From assembly GCF_023509525.1 (NCBI RefSeq), contig NZ_JAKNCJ010000001.1, positions 372,001-436,000 on the forward strand: a stretch of 64,000 nt of DNA, in the 5' to 3' direction. Each line of letters begins with the position of its first letter. Positions within the stretch are counted from its first letter, which is position 1. The notes under the pieces were generated by a model that saw nothing but the letters and a program-made list of their open reading frames with translations, had not been told where the DNA came from and made no database searches. Of this stretch, positions 54,083 through 62,695 are shown in pieces. Origin of the DNA: Brachybacterium equifaecis (GTDB lineage: Bacteria; Actinomycetota; Actinomycetes; Actinomycetales; Dermabacteraceae). The position numbers and the translations under genes are program-made.

Positions 54083-54868
54083 TCAGCGGCCGCTGAGAAC
54101 GCGCTCCCCGTGGCGCCCTCGGTAGACAGCAGTGCGCAACTCGATCGCATACGCCTCCCGCCCCGGCATGCGCAGATTCTCGGCGGCAGCGATCTCCCCC
54201 TCGATGTCGTAGGGGACTCGCACGTGCTGCACGGAGAGGCTCGATACCGCGTCGGCGAGGATCACGTACGAGGCCGTCGGCTCGTCCAGCGGGTTCCCGA
54301 CACTGCCGGTGTTCACCAGGGTGCACCCATCCTTGACCTCGAGAAAGGCTGCGTGGATGTCGCCGTAGACCACCATCGAGGGCTGCAGGCCTTCAGCCGC
54401 CCATCCCGCATCGTCCAGAGCAGCGCAGTCGGCGGTGAACGGCGAGTTCTCGAACATGCCGTCGAACTCTGCAGCGGTGTGCTGAGGATGCACCCGGGTG
54501 AACTCGTCGACGGCCGATGCGTGCACGAGTCGGATCCTCCTGCCGCCGAGCTCGAGATCGATCGCTCCGGGGAGGGTGCGCATCCACTCCCGATCGGAAG
54601 AGCTGAGCTCTGCGCGCCACCAGGCGAGCTCCTCGCTCCACGGCTCGTCCCGGGCACTGAGATAGGCCTCCCAGTTGCCGCGGACGCTCGCCTCGCAGCG
54701 GGAGCGCACGATCGCCACCGCCTGCGATCCGCGCGGCCCCTTCCCTGCGACGTCGCCGAGATGCAGGATCCGCTGGATCCCGCGCGCCTCGATGTCGGCC
54801 AGGACGGCCTCGAGAGCCGTCACGTTCCCGTGGATATCGGAGATGACTGCGATGGCGCTTCGCTGCAT
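54083..54868 (-). CDS. Metallophosphoesterase (calcineurin-like)
   Basis: 261 aa. Metal motifs are ISDIHGNVTALEAV (about 9-22), ILHLGDVAGKGPRG, the GNWEAY segment (GNxE-like), and later VVYGDIHAAF and NTGSVGNP. Similar to YfcE/diadenosine-tetraphosphatase-like phosphoesterases, but the substrate is not clear. The ATG at 54868 follows TAGCCT by 6 nt, so it is leaderless. It is divergent from nothing nearby; CsbD upstream is on the same strand. Confidence 0.9.
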   Translation of the reverse strand: MQRSAIAVISDIHGNVTALEAVLADIEARGIQRILHLGDVAGKGPRGSQAVAIVRSRCEASVRGNWEAYLSARDEPWSEELAWWRAELSSSDREWMRTLPGAIDLELGGRRIRLVHASAVDEFTRVHPQHTAAEFDGMFENSPFTADCAALDDAGWAAEGLQPSMVVYGDIHAAFLEVKDGCTLVNTGSVGNPLDEPTASYVILADAVSSLSVQHVRVPYDIEGEIAAAENLRMPGREAYAIELRTAVYRGRHGERVLSGR

Positions 54869-54874
54869 GGATCC

Positions 54875-54880
54875 AGGCTA
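54875..54880 (-). promoter_or_regulatory. -10 TAGCCT for the leaderless phosphoesterase transcript
   Basis: Minus strand TAGCCT-GGATCC-ATG; six-nt spacing to the start at 54868. Confidence 0.5.
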
Positions 54881-54918
54881 TCCGCCGACCGGATCCCGCT
54901 CTCGCCTCCGCGCACGGG

Positions 54919-54950
54919 AACGGCCCCGCAGATCGCTCTGCGGGGCCGTT
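54919..54950 (-). terminator. Hairpin terminator downstream of CsbD gene
   Basis: 13-bp perfect inverted repeat (54919-54931 and 54938-54950, arm AACGGCCCCGCAG) with a 6-nt loop, 16 nt after the csbD-like stop. The AA/TT ends give a short U stretch in either direction. Confidence 0.8.
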
Positions 54951-54966
54951 CTGCGAGAAGGGACGA

Positions 54967-55164
54967 TCAGTTCTTGGTGAACCCGTCGGAGATGTTCTTC
55001 AGGGCGTCCTTGCCGTTCTCGATGGCCTGCTTCACGCCGGCCTCGGCCTTGTCGCCCGCGCCCTCGGCCTCGAGCTCGCGGTCACCGGTCTTCTCGCCGA
55101 TGAACTCCTTGGCCTTGCCGCCGAGCTCCTGGGTCTTGTTCTCGATGTCGTCCTGCAGGTTCAT
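54967..55164 (-). CDS. CsbD-family stress protein
   Basis: 65 aa: MNLQDDIENKTQELGGKAKE, then GDRELEAEGAGDKAEAGVKQAI, matching the short Lys/Glu/Ala-rich CsbD family (general-stress proteins of unknown action). AGGAG precedes the ATG at 55164. Monocistronic by the flanking terminator. Confidence 0.92.
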   Translation of the reverse strand: MNLQDDIENKTQELGGKAKEFIGEKTGDRELEAEGAGDKAEAGVKQAIENGKDALKNISDGFTKN

Positions 55165-55587
55165 GGGTCTCTCCTCTGATCGCTGGGTGCGCCCGCATCT
55201 CCCGGAAGGGGACCGCGGGCACCGTGTGTGGGCGAGAGCATAGACCCTGCTGCGGGCCGGTCCCTGAGTGCGGTGTGCGGGCCCGGGCCGGGACTGTCGC
55301 CTGCAACTTCCGCGGTCTCCACCCAAAGGCAAGCAGAGCCAGCCCGCTCGCATCGTCGGCGCGCTGATTCACGGCTCCCCGTGCGACTCGCCCGGCCGAA
55401 ATCACCACGTGGCCCCTGAGCGTCGCCGCCACCCGGCATCTCGTCACCTCGATGATCTCCCTCCCCTCCTCCCCGCTGCCGACAGCTTTCTGCACCAATT
55501 CCGCCGCTACCATTGCCCCCCCCGGATAGTGCCCTATTCTCCAATCACGCCTCATGGAGGGGCGGATCACAGCAACGGAGGACAATG
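55165..55587. other. Gene-free interval upstream of the bacteriocin-like gene
   Basis: 423 nt with noticeably less G+C-rich composition at its right end. The first part contains the upstream region of csbD. No coding-like frame was found. The right end carries a possible promoter at 55513-55540 and the GGAGG ribosome-binding site at 55577-55581. Confidence 0.55.
55513..55540 (+). promoter_or_regulatory. Possible promoter of the bacteriocin-like gene
   Basis: TTGCCC (55513-55518), 16-nt spacer with a long C run, TATTCT (55535-55540). Transcription would start near 55547, giving a leader of about 40 nt that contains the GGAGG site. Confidence 0.45.
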
Positions 55588-55932
55588 ATGTTCAGTGCAC
55601 GACGGATTGCAGCAGCAGCAGTGCTCACAGCGACACTCGCCGCTGGAGGCTCATCGGTCGCCTTCGCAGGGTGGACTTCGAATACAGCTGGGGGCGCGGC
55701 GAGCGTCTCCACGAACAGGACCAAGCTGACAGTGACAGACACTCGCGCTGACAACAACCGGATCTACGCCAATTACGGGCTGAATACGGGCACAAGGGGA
55801 CAGCTGATCACGAAGTCGAGTGGGCAGTCGATCTCGCAGACCTTCACCAACGGGAAGCTCGTCGCGAACTTCCAGGCGTGCACCGATCGGCCGTGGGACG
55901 ACGACTCGTGCGGCGAGTTCATCTACATCTGA
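55588..55932 (+). CDS. Small secreted Cys-pair protein, lactococcin-972-like context
   Basis: 114 aa. GGAGG lies 6 nt before the ATG at 55588; another ATG three bases earlier is too close. Signal peptide FSARRIAAAAVLTATLAAGG, cleavage probably after AFA27, leaving about 87 residues: GWTSNTAGGAAS at the start, IYANYGLNTGTRGQL in the middle and two cysteines, C98 and C108, in FQACTD and DDSCGEF, which could form a disulfide. The mature sequence does not contain clear lactococcin-972 motifs, so the family is inferred from secretion, size and the ATPase-permease partners that follow. Less G+C-rich than its neighbours. Confidence 0.6.
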   Translation: MFSARRIAAAAVLTATLAAGGSSVAFAGWTSNTAGGAASVSTNRTKLTVTDTRADNNRIYANYGLNTGTRGQLITKSSGQSISQTFTNGKLVANFQACTDRPWDDDSCGEFIYI

Positions 55933-55939
55933 CCAGCCC

Positions 55940-55972
55940 GCGTGGGGTGGGCTCACCCGGCCCGCCCCACGC
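55940..55972 (+). terminator. Hairpin between the peptide gene and its transporter
   Basis: Stem GCGTGGGG/CCCCACGC (55940-55947 and 55965-55972) with a nested GGG/CCC pair, 7 nt after the peptide stop. It could be an attenuator that favours peptide over transporter expression. Confidence 0.45.
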
Positions 55973-56004
55973 ACCTCCGCACGAACATCGAGGGGTTCCG
56001 CGCA

Positions 56005-56673
56005 ATGCTGAAGCTGGACAACGTCACGGTCGCATACCATCGCAGAACGGTCGTGGAGCACGTCTCTTTCGAGGTGCCGGAAAGGACTTCAGCCTCTCTC
56101 ATCGGGCGCTCCGGCGTCGGAAAGTCATCCCTCTTTGGCGCGATCCTCGGCATGGTGAAGCCGACGAGCGGCAGCATCCTCGTCGATGGACGGGACGTGC
56201 AGCGCCTGACCAGCGTCGAGCGCCGGGATTTCCTGGCCAGGACTGTCTCCGTCGTCTTCCAGAGCGGCGAGCTCATCGATGAGCTGCGGCCGGAGGAGAA
56301 CGTAGCGCTCCCGCTGATGCTCGGAGGAGCACGAGCCGCCTCCGCTCTCTCCCAGGCCGCCGCCCTGCTGGAGGAGGTCGGGATCTCCCCTGCCGCCGCC
56401 CTGACGAGGGACCTCTCCGGCGGCGAGCGCCAGCGCGTCGCCGTGGCGCGCGCCCTCGTCACCCGGCCCTCTCTCATCCTGGCCGACGAACCGACGGGTT
56501 CTCTCGACAGGGAAACCCGGGATCTCGTGGCTGATCTCATCCTCTCGATCCCGCAGCGCTGGCATGCCTCAGTCCTGATCGTCACGCATGACCCGGAACT
56601 GGGCGGGCGAACAGATGCAAGCTTCCAACTGCTCGCATCCAGCACGGGCCCTGCACACTTGGTCCAGCGATGA
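56005..56673 (+). CDS. LolD/MacB-type ABC ATPase of bacteriocin-like cassette
   Basis: 222 aa. Walker A SLIGRSGVGKSSLFG (GRSGVGKS, where most relatives have GxSGSGKS), signature LSGGERQRVAVARAL, Walker B LILADEPTGSLD. Start ATG 56005 with GAGGGG 9 nt upstream; longer upstream frame rejected for lack of support. It overlaps the permease gene by 4 nt. Matches the ATPase of lactococcin-972-type immunity/transport systems. Confidence 0.88.
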   Translation: MLKLDNVTVAYHRRTVVEHVSFEVPERTSASLIGRSGVGKSSLFGAILGMVKPTSGSILVDGRDVQRLTSVERRDFLARTVSVVFQSGELIDELRPEENVALPLMLGGARAASALSQAAALLEEVGISPAAALTRDLSGGERQRVAVARALVTRPSLILADEPTGSLDRETRDLVADLILSIPQRWHASVLIVTHDPELGGRTDASFQLLASSTGPAHLVQR

Positions 56674-58928
56674 AGCTCCTCCAGGCAGCTGGCAGCACGC
56701 CAGAGCCGCTCCGCTGGTGGTTACGATTCGGCCACAATCTCGACCGGGGCAGACCGGAGCGCCGCATCAGCGCCGCTCTCATCGCGCTCGGAACCTTCGC
56801 GCTTGTCAGCTCCTTACTTGTCTTGGCGGGAACTGTCGCCACCTACCAGGAGCGCCTGGCCCGGGACGATGCCCGCATCGATCGCGGGTGGCTGTCTGGT
56901 GCAGAGCCGCTGAATGACGGTCCGCGCTGGCGGGCAGCCAATGACGCGGTGGACTACGACTGGGTTCTCGTGCTTGTCGTTGAGCCGGGCCCGGACTCCC
57001 CATTGCCTCCTGGATTGGAGGGCTGGCCCGCCCCGGGCGAGGTCGTACTCTCCCCGGCCCTCGCCGGTACAGCAGCGGGAGACGTGCTCGTCGAGCGGTA
57101 CGGGAGTCCTTCACCGCTCGAGATCGGGCTCGCAGGCCTCTCCTCGCCCGGCGAGCGCGTGATCTACGTACGTCCTTCGACCGAGTCTGTCAAGAATTTC
57201 AGCGGCTATCCGCTCACCGGATTCGGATTCGGAATCGGCCGCAAGCCCTCGCCGTTCGACAGCGGCTTCCTCGGTGGCGTCGCGTACCAGCGGAGCGTCT
57301 TCGAACCATTGGTCGGTTTCATACTCGGTCTCACGATCCCGTCCGCACTGCTTCTTCTGGTCGGATCACGTGTCGGCTCCCATCGACGTGATCGCCGCTC
57401 TCAGATCCTCCGCCTCCTCGGCGGCCGTCCTCGCGAGATCCGGGCCGCGCTGATCGGCCAGGTCGGCATCCCCTACCTTCTGGGCTGCGGGCTGGCATCA
57501 GCACTCCTGATCACCGCGCTGTGCATCGATCTGCCTCTGCCGCATGTCGGATTCACTGTCCAGAGCCGAGACCTCCGTGCTCATTCGCTGTGGCTGACGG
57601 GCGCCCTCCTCCTCGGCATCGCACTCTCGGCACTGCTCGTGCTCGCGGCGAACCGCACTCGACCGGGCATCGGAACACGCCCGCGTGCCCGGGTGAAGCC
57701 CGCGAGCTGGCGGGGCCTTCTCGCGCTGCCCGTCGCAACAGTCGGCACCGTCATCACGCTGCAGCAGACGCTGGGGTGGGAGGAGTCCGCACTGAGGATA
57801 TTCGTCGTCTATGGCGGACTCATTCTCATCACGGCGGCGCTACCGAGCTTTCTGAGCGCAGTGACCGCAGCCGCATCTTCCACAGGCGTGCGAATCGCTC
57901 GGCGCTTCGGCAGCACAGGATTCCTGGTCGGCTGCCGCCAAACACTCGCCGACAGTGTCGCGTCTCGGCGCCTCGCGAGCGGGATCGCTCTGATCATCGT
58001 CCTTGTCGCCCAGGCAATGACGATCGGGACTATCACCTCATCCAGCCAGCGAGCGGCTCTTGCTCTCGAGCAGAGCCTCGGCACCACTGTCCTATCGCTC
58101 GACGGGATCGCCCCGACTTCTGCGGGCCTCGACGCCTCGCCCGTTTCGACCGCACTGCGTGCAGCAGGGCCTGATGCCACCCTCATCGCCCTCGATGCCG
58201 AAGTGAGCCCGGGCGGAAGCACCGTTCGCCTGTTCGGGGACTGCAGCATCCTGGGGGAGCTAGGAGCTCCTTGCGCCTCCGCAGCACCGGCAGCAGCAGT
58301 GCCGGCGTTGCGACTGGAGGCTGCCATCGCAGATCGCGCGGGGCCCGGTGCGCGAGTCGAATCGATCCCGTTGACCGATGACGTCGCGCGCTCTGACGAG
58401 GTGAGCTGGTATCTGCTCAGCAAGAGCGGAGCAGATCTCCCGCTGGAGCCCCTGAAAACGACTCTCGCGCATTTCTCACTTCCGAGGGCCTCTATCGATC
58501 CGATCGGGCGCGGGTGGCTGATCGGCCTTCAGGAGAGCCGCGACAGATCTGAGTGGAGCATTCTCGTCGTCGCGGCGGCCACCGTGCTGCTCGTCCTCGC
58601 CACGCTTGGCGCTATCGTGGGAGATGCCGCCTCAGATAGCCCCGCTGCCGGGGTGGCGACCATGTGGGGTGCAGATCTAAGATTCGCAGTCGGGCTCACT
58701 GCGGCACGAGTCGTGCTCCCGCTCGCGGTTGCCATCCTCATCGGAAATCTTGTCGCTCTGTACACGACTCTGCCATATACGATGCCGCCTCTGAACGGCT
58801 ATCTCCCCGAGGGATTCTTCGTTGCCACCGCCGTGATCCCGATCCTGCTCATGGTCCTTCTGGCGGTCGCGTCCCTCCGCACAGTGCGGAGGGCCCTGGG
58901 GTCCTGGCGGCCCGGAGCAGCGACATAG
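56670..58928 (+). CDS. FtsX-like permease / putative immunity membrane protein
   Basis: 752 aa. TM helix at about 36-59, a large external segment (about 60-205) of low similarity, then a helix bundle (about 210-235, 262-290, 305-330, 350-365, 375-400), a second external segment with a Cys pair (CSILGELGAPCAS) and three C-terminal helices (about 630-655, 670-695, 705-740). The two-lobed arrangement fits FtsX-type permeases. In lactococcin-972-type loci an integral membrane protein of this size confers immunity. It is much more divergent than the ATPase. Reduced G+C relative to neighbours. Confidence 0.75.
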   Translation: MKLLQAAGSTPEPLRWWLRFGHNLDRGRPERRISAALIALGTFALVSSLLVLAGTVATYQERLARDDARIDRGWLSGAEPLNDGPRWRAANDAVDYDWVLVLVVEPGPDSPLPPGLEGWPAPGEVVLSPALAGTAAGDVLVERYGSPSPLEIGLAGLSSPGERVIYVRPSTESVKNFSGYPLTGFGFGIGRKPSPFDSGFLGGVAYQRSVFEPLVGFILGLTIPSALLLLVGSRVGSHRRDRRSQILRLLGGRPREIRAALIGQVGIPYLLGCGLASALLITALCIDLPLPHVGFTVQSRDLRAHSLWLTGALLLGIALSALLVLAANRTRPGIGTRPRARVKPASWRGLLALPVATVGTVITLQQTLGWEESALRIFVVYGGLILITAALPSFLSAVTAAASSTGVRIARRFGSTGFLVGCRQTLADSVASRRLASGIALIIVLVAQAMTIGTITSSSQRAALALEQSLGTTVLSLDGIAPTSAGLDASPVSTALRAAGPDATLIALDAEVSPGGSTVRLFGDCSILGELGAPCASAAPAAAVPALRLEAAIADRAGPGARVESIPLTDDVARSDEVSWYLLSKSGADLPLEPLKTTLAHFSLPRASIDPIGRGWLIGLQESRDRSEWSILVVAAATVLLVLATLGAIVGDAASDSPAAGVATMWGADLRFAVGLTAARVVLPLAVAILIGNLVALYTTLPYTMPPLNGYLPEGFFVATAVIPILLMVLLAVASLRTVRRALGSWRPGAAT

Positions 58929-59005
58929 CCGGGACGGTCAGGGGCGTGACAGTCCGAACACTGAGCCAGGTGCGGGGGCGCCCACCCGCCTGGAACAATG
59001 GGGGC

Positions 59006-61675
59006 ATGACCGAGACCTCCGCGCCCTCTTCCGCCTCCGCGATCCCCGACAAGCCCTCCCTCGACGGCCTCGAGGCGAAGTGGGACGGCGTCTGGAGCTC
59101 CTCCCAGGTGTACGCCTTCGATGAGGACACCACGCGCGAGCAGGTCTTCAGCATCGACACCCCGCCGCCCACGGCCTCCGGATCCCTCCACGTGGGCCAC
59201 GTGTTCGGCTACTCGCAGGCCGACATGATCGCCCGCTACCAGCGCATGCGCGGCAAGAACGTCTTCTACCCGCTGGGCTGGGACGACAACGGCCTGCCCA
59301 CCGAGCGCCGCGTGCAGAACTACTACGGCGTGCGCTGCGATCCCTCGCTCCCCTACGTTCCGGACTTCACGCCCCCGCAGGAGGGCGGCGACAACAAGTC
59401 CGCCAAGGCCGCCAACCAGATCCCCATCTCGCGCCGCAACTTCATCGAGCTGTGCGAGAAGCTGACGAAGATCGACGAGGCCTCCTTCGAGGAGGTCTTC
59501 CGGATCCTCGGCCTCTCCGTGGACTGGAAGCACAGCTACCAGACCATCGACGCGCGCTCGCGCGCGGTCTCCCAGCGCGCCTTCCTCGAGAACCTCGAGG
59601 CCGGCCAGGCCTACCAGTCCGAGGCCCCCACGATGTGGGACGTCACCTACCGCACGGCCGTCGCCCAGGCCGAGCAGGAGGACCGCGAGAAGGACGGCGC
59701 CTACCACCGCATCGGCTTCACGAAGGCCGACGGCTCCGGCGAGAAGGTCTTCATCGAGACCACCCGCCCTGAGCTGCTGCCCGCGTGCGTGGCACTGGTC
59801 GCCCATCCGGAGGACGAGCGCTACCAGGGCCTGTTCGGCACCACGGTCACCTCCCCGCTGTTCGGGGTCGAGGTGCCCGTGCTCCCCCATCGCCTCGCGC
59901 AGGCCGACAAGGGCGCAGGCATCGCGATGATCTGCACCTTCGGCGATGCGACCGACGTCATCTGGTGGCGCGAGCTGGACCTGCCCACGCGCTCCGTGAT
60001 CGGCCGCGACGGCCGCTTCCTGCCCGAGGCCCCGTGGATCACCTCGGCAGGCGGCCAGGAGCGCTACGCCGAGCTCGCCGGGATGACGGTGTTCTCCGCG
60101 CAGAAGCGCGTGGTGGAGATGGTGACGGAGACCGGCGATCTCGTCGGCGAGCCCAAGAAGATCACCCACCCGGTGAAGTTCTACGAGAACGGCGACAAGG
60201 CGCTCGAGTACGTGACGAGCCGCCAGTGGTACCTCACCAACGGCGGCCGGGATCAGTCCGAGGACGGTCTGCGCTCGCAGCTCATCGCCCGCGGCACCGA
60301 GCTCACCTGGCACCCTGCGTACATGGAGTCCCGCTACCGCAACTGGGTCGAGGGCCTCGCCGGTGACTGGCTGATCTCGCGCCAGCGCTTCTTCGGCGTG
60401 CCGTTCCCGATCTGGTACGGCGTCGGCGCCGACGGGGAGACCGACTACTCGCGCGTGCTCACTCCCAAGGTCGAGTCGCTGCCGATCGATCCGACGATCG
60501 ATGTGCCCGAGGGCTTCACCGAGGACCAGCGCGACCAGCCGGACGGCTTCACCGCCGACCCCGACATCCTCGACACCTGGGGCACGTCCTCGCTGACCCC
60601 GCAGCTCGCGGGCGGCTGGAACAGCGACCCAGCTCTGTTCGAGAAGGTCTTCCCGATGGACCTGCGCCCGCAGGGCCACGACATCATCCGCACTTGGCTG
60701 TTCGCCACGATCGTGCGCTCCCACCTGCAGCAGGACTCCCTGCCGTGGAAGCACGCCTCGATCAACGGCTGGATCCTGGATCCGGACCGCAAGAAGATGT
60801 CCAAGTCCAAGGGCAACGTGGTCACCCCCATCGGCCTGCTCGAGCAGCACGGCTCCGACGGCGTGCGCTACTGGGCCGGCCGCGCCCGCCAGGGCGTGGA
60901 CACCGCGTTCGACGAGGGCCAGATGAAGATCGGGCGCCGCCTCGCGATCAAGATCCTCAACGCCTCGAAGTTCGCGCTAGGCTTCGGCCAGGCTCCGGCC
61001 GACCCCGCAGGGCGCCTGGCCGCGGACCCGTCGGCCGTCACGGAGCCGCTGGATCGCGCCCTGCTCGCGCGACTCGCGGAGGTGGTCGAGGCCGCGACCG
61101 CTGCGTTCGCGGACATGGACTACGCGCGCGCCCTCGAGGTCGCAGAGCCGTTCTTCTGGGCGTTCTGCGACGACTACATCGAGCTGGTCAAGGAGCGCGC
61201 GCACGGCAACGCCGAGGCCGGAGTCTCCGAGGCCGCGACGGCGTCGGCGCGCGCAGCGCTCGCGATCGCGCTCGAGGTGCAGCTGCGCCTGTTCGCCCCG
61301 GTCGTGGTGTTCGCGACCGAGGAGGTGTGGTCGTGGTGGCGCGAGGGGTCGGTGCACACGCAGCCCTGGCCGAGCGCCGCTCCGCTGCGCGAGGCCGCTG
61401 CCGGCCAGGACTCCGCGCTGCTCGGCACCCTCGCGGACCTCGCGATCGCAGTGCGCCGCCTGAAGTCCGACGCGAAGGTCTCCCAGCGCACCCCGATCCT
61501 GCAGCTCACCCTGACCGTCCCGGCCGCGCAGCTCGAGCACGCGGAGGCGGGGCGGGCTGACCTGGTCTCCCTCGGCCGCATCGAGAAGCTCGAGATCACG
61601 GGCGGCGACGTCGAGACGATCACCGCGAGCGGCGTCGAGATGGGCGAGCCCCCGGCCAAGCAGCCGCGGGGCTGA
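59006..61675 (+). CDS. valS: Valyl-tRNA synthetase
   Basis: 889 aa. Class I HIGH-like motif TASGSLHVGHVFGYSQADM, WDDNGLPTERRVQNYYGVRC segment of the short actinobacterial ValRS type, and KKMSKSKGN. It lacks the C-terminal coiled coil of the longer ValRS. The ATG at 59006 follows AACAAT by 6 nt, so it may be leaderless; an in-frame extension into the permease gene was rejected. A 15-bp terminator follows. Confidence 0.97.
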   Translation: MTETSAPSSASAIPDKPSLDGLEAKWDGVWSSSQVYAFDEDTTREQVFSIDTPPPTASGSLHVGHVFGYSQADMIARYQRMRGKNVFYPLGWDDNGLPTERRVQNYYGVRCDPSLPYVPDFTPPQEGGDNKSAKAANQIPISRRNFIELCEKLTKIDEASFEEVFRILGLSVDWKHSYQTIDARSRAVSQRAFLENLEAGQAYQSEAPTMWDVTYRTAVAQAEQEDREKDGAYHRIGFTKADGSGEKVFIETTRPELLPACVALVAHPEDERYQGLFGTTVTSPLFGVEVPVLPHRLAQADKGAGIAMICTFGDATDVIWWRELDLPTRSVIGRDGRFLPEAPWITSAGGQERYAELAGMTVFSAQKRVVEMVTETGDLVGEPKKITHPVKFYENGDKALEYVTSRQWYLTNGGRDQSEDGLRSQLIARGTELTWHPAYMESRYRNWVEGLAGDWLISRQRFFGVPFPIWYGVGADGETDYSRVLTPKVESLPIDPTIDVPEGFTEDQRDQPDGFTADPDILDTWGTSSLTPQLAGGWNSDPALFEKVFPMDLRPQGHDIIRTWLFATIVRSHLQQDSLPWKHASINGWILDPDRKKMSKSKGNVVTPIGLLEQHGSDGVRYWAGRARQGVDTAFDEGQMKIGRRLAIKILNASKFALGFGQAPADPAGRLAADPSAVTEPLDRALLARLAEVVEAATAAFADMDYARALEVAEPFFWAFCDDYIELVKERAHGNAEAGVSEAATASARAALAIALEVQLRLFAPVVVFATEEVWSWWREGSVHTQPWPSAAPLREAAAGQDSALLGTLADLAIAVRRLKSDAKVSQRTPILQLTLTVPAAQLEHAEAGRADLVSLGRIEKLEITGGDVETITASGVEMGEPPAKQPRG

Positions 61676-61690
61676 CCTCAGCCGATGCTC

Positions 61691-61726
61691 ACCGGGCGCC
61701 GCACCTCACGGGGTGCGGCGCCCGGT
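61691..61726 (+). terminator. Hairpin terminator downstream of valS
   Basis: 15-bp perfect inverted repeat (61691-61705 and 61712-61726, arm ACCGGGCGCCGCACC) with a 6-nt loop, 16 nt after the valS stop. It also lies in the interval where the methyltransferase gene ends from the opposite side. Confidence 0.85.
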
Positions 61727-61755
61727 GCGTTCGCGGCGTCCGAACGACGACTGCA

Positions 61756-62418
61756 TCAGTGCAGCACCGTCGGCTTCGACCAGACGGCGAGATAGCGCCA
61801 CAGCGGCAGGCGCTGCCACGTGACTCCTGGCAGCAGGGCCCTCAGCTCCGTCCGTGCCTCGGTCCAGGTCTGCAGAGGCTCCTGCGTCGAGCATCCCGGA
61901 TCCCACCACACATTCCGGGCCCTGAGAGCGGCGTTGCGCCCGACATCGATACAGCTCCGCACTCGATCGGTGAGCGAGCTGTCGCGGCCGAGACCGAGCA
62001 CAGCGATCCGTCCTCCCGGCTGAAGGACGCGTGACGCTTCGCGCAGTGCGATCGCGGCGTCCACGTGGTGCAGGACCATCACCATCGTCACCGCATCGAA
62101 TGCGGCGTCATCGAACGGGAGCCGCTCTGCAGAGCCCGGGATGAGGGGTACTGCACTGTGGGTCGAACCCGGCACCTCTAGATCAATTCCCGTCGCGTCG
62201 TGTCCCTGCGCATGGGCCCACCGGGCGAAGGTGCCGTCCCCGCAGCCGACATCGAGAAGGCGCACGGGCCCGGCGGGAGCGACAGCACGCAGCACGCGCG
62301 GGTACTGGTGGCCATTGTGATTCCACTGCTGACTGAACGGGTGCACGCCCCGAAGATAGCTCGGGACCGGGCCTCGCGCCTTCAGCCGCCCCGGGGCGCT
62401 CTCTTCGCAAGCGGTCAT
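61756..62418 (-). CDS. Class I SAM-dependent methyltransferase
   Basis: 220 aa. SAM motif [19 protein letters not shown] (about 54-72), acidic D in [15 protein letters not shown], and post-motif [14 protein letters not shown] fit a UbiE/Methyltransf_11-type enzyme. Substrate unknown. The ATG at 62418 lies inside the long palindrome shared with the antitoxin gene; no ribosome-binding site precedes it, so it may be leaderless. Confidence 0.88.
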   Translation of the reverse strand: MTACEESAPGRLKARGPVPSYLRGVHPFSQQWNHNGHQYPRVLRAVAPAGPVRLLDVGCGDGTFARWAHAQGHDATGIDLEVPGSTHSAVPLIPGSAERLPFDDAAFDAVTMVMVLHHVDAAIALREASRVLQPGGRIAVLGLGRDSSLTDRVRSCIDVGRNAALRARNVWWDPGCSTQEPLQTWTEARTELRALLPGVTWQRLPLWRYLAVWSKPTVLH

Positions 62419-62458
62419 GGCCACGACGTACGCGAAGGCGTACGCTGTGGCCATGACC
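62413..62458. promoter_or_regulatory. 46-bp palindrome spanning both divergent start codons
   Basis: Arms 62413-62433 and 62438-62458 around the 4-nt centre GAAG, matching except at the two positions next to GGTCATGGCCAC. Each arm contains the CGTACG hexamer (centres 11 bp apart) and one start codon: the methyltransferase (62416-62418, minus) and the antitoxin (62453-62455, plus). YefM-type repressors bind TGTACA-like hexamers in palindromes, so this is a likely autoregulatory operator. TACGCT at 62441-62446, 6 nt before the antitoxin ATG, would be the -10 of a leaderless message. Confidence 0.8.
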
Positions 62459-62695
62459 GCTGTGACCGCCACCGCCGCCCGTTCCGATCTCTATCGCCTC
62501 ATCGACCAGGTGAACGACGAATCCGAGCCGCTCACCATCACGGGCGCCCGGGGCAATGCCGTGCTCGTCGGCGAGGAGGACTGGCGGGCCATCCAGGAGA
62601 CGATCCATCTCGCCTCGATCCCCGGCATGGCGCAGTCGATCCACGCCGCGCGCGAGGAGGGGATCGACGCCGGCTCCGAGGAGCTGGACTGGTGA
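62453..62695 (+). CDS. yefM: Antitoxin, YefM/Phd family
   Basis: 80 aa. The N terminus ([43 protein letters not shown] split into [19 protein letters not shown] and [18 protein letters not shown]) matches the YefM DNA-binding fold; the C-terminal acidic tail ([13 protein letters not shown]) binds the toxin. The longer frame from 62417 would start inside the palindrome. A TACGCT element gives a leaderless start. The stop overlaps the toxin GTG by 4 nt, the usual coupling. Confidence 0.92.
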   Translation: MTAVTATAARSDLYRLIDQVNDESEPLTITGARGNAVLVGEEDWRAIQETIHLASIPGMAQSIHAAREEGIDAGSEELDW

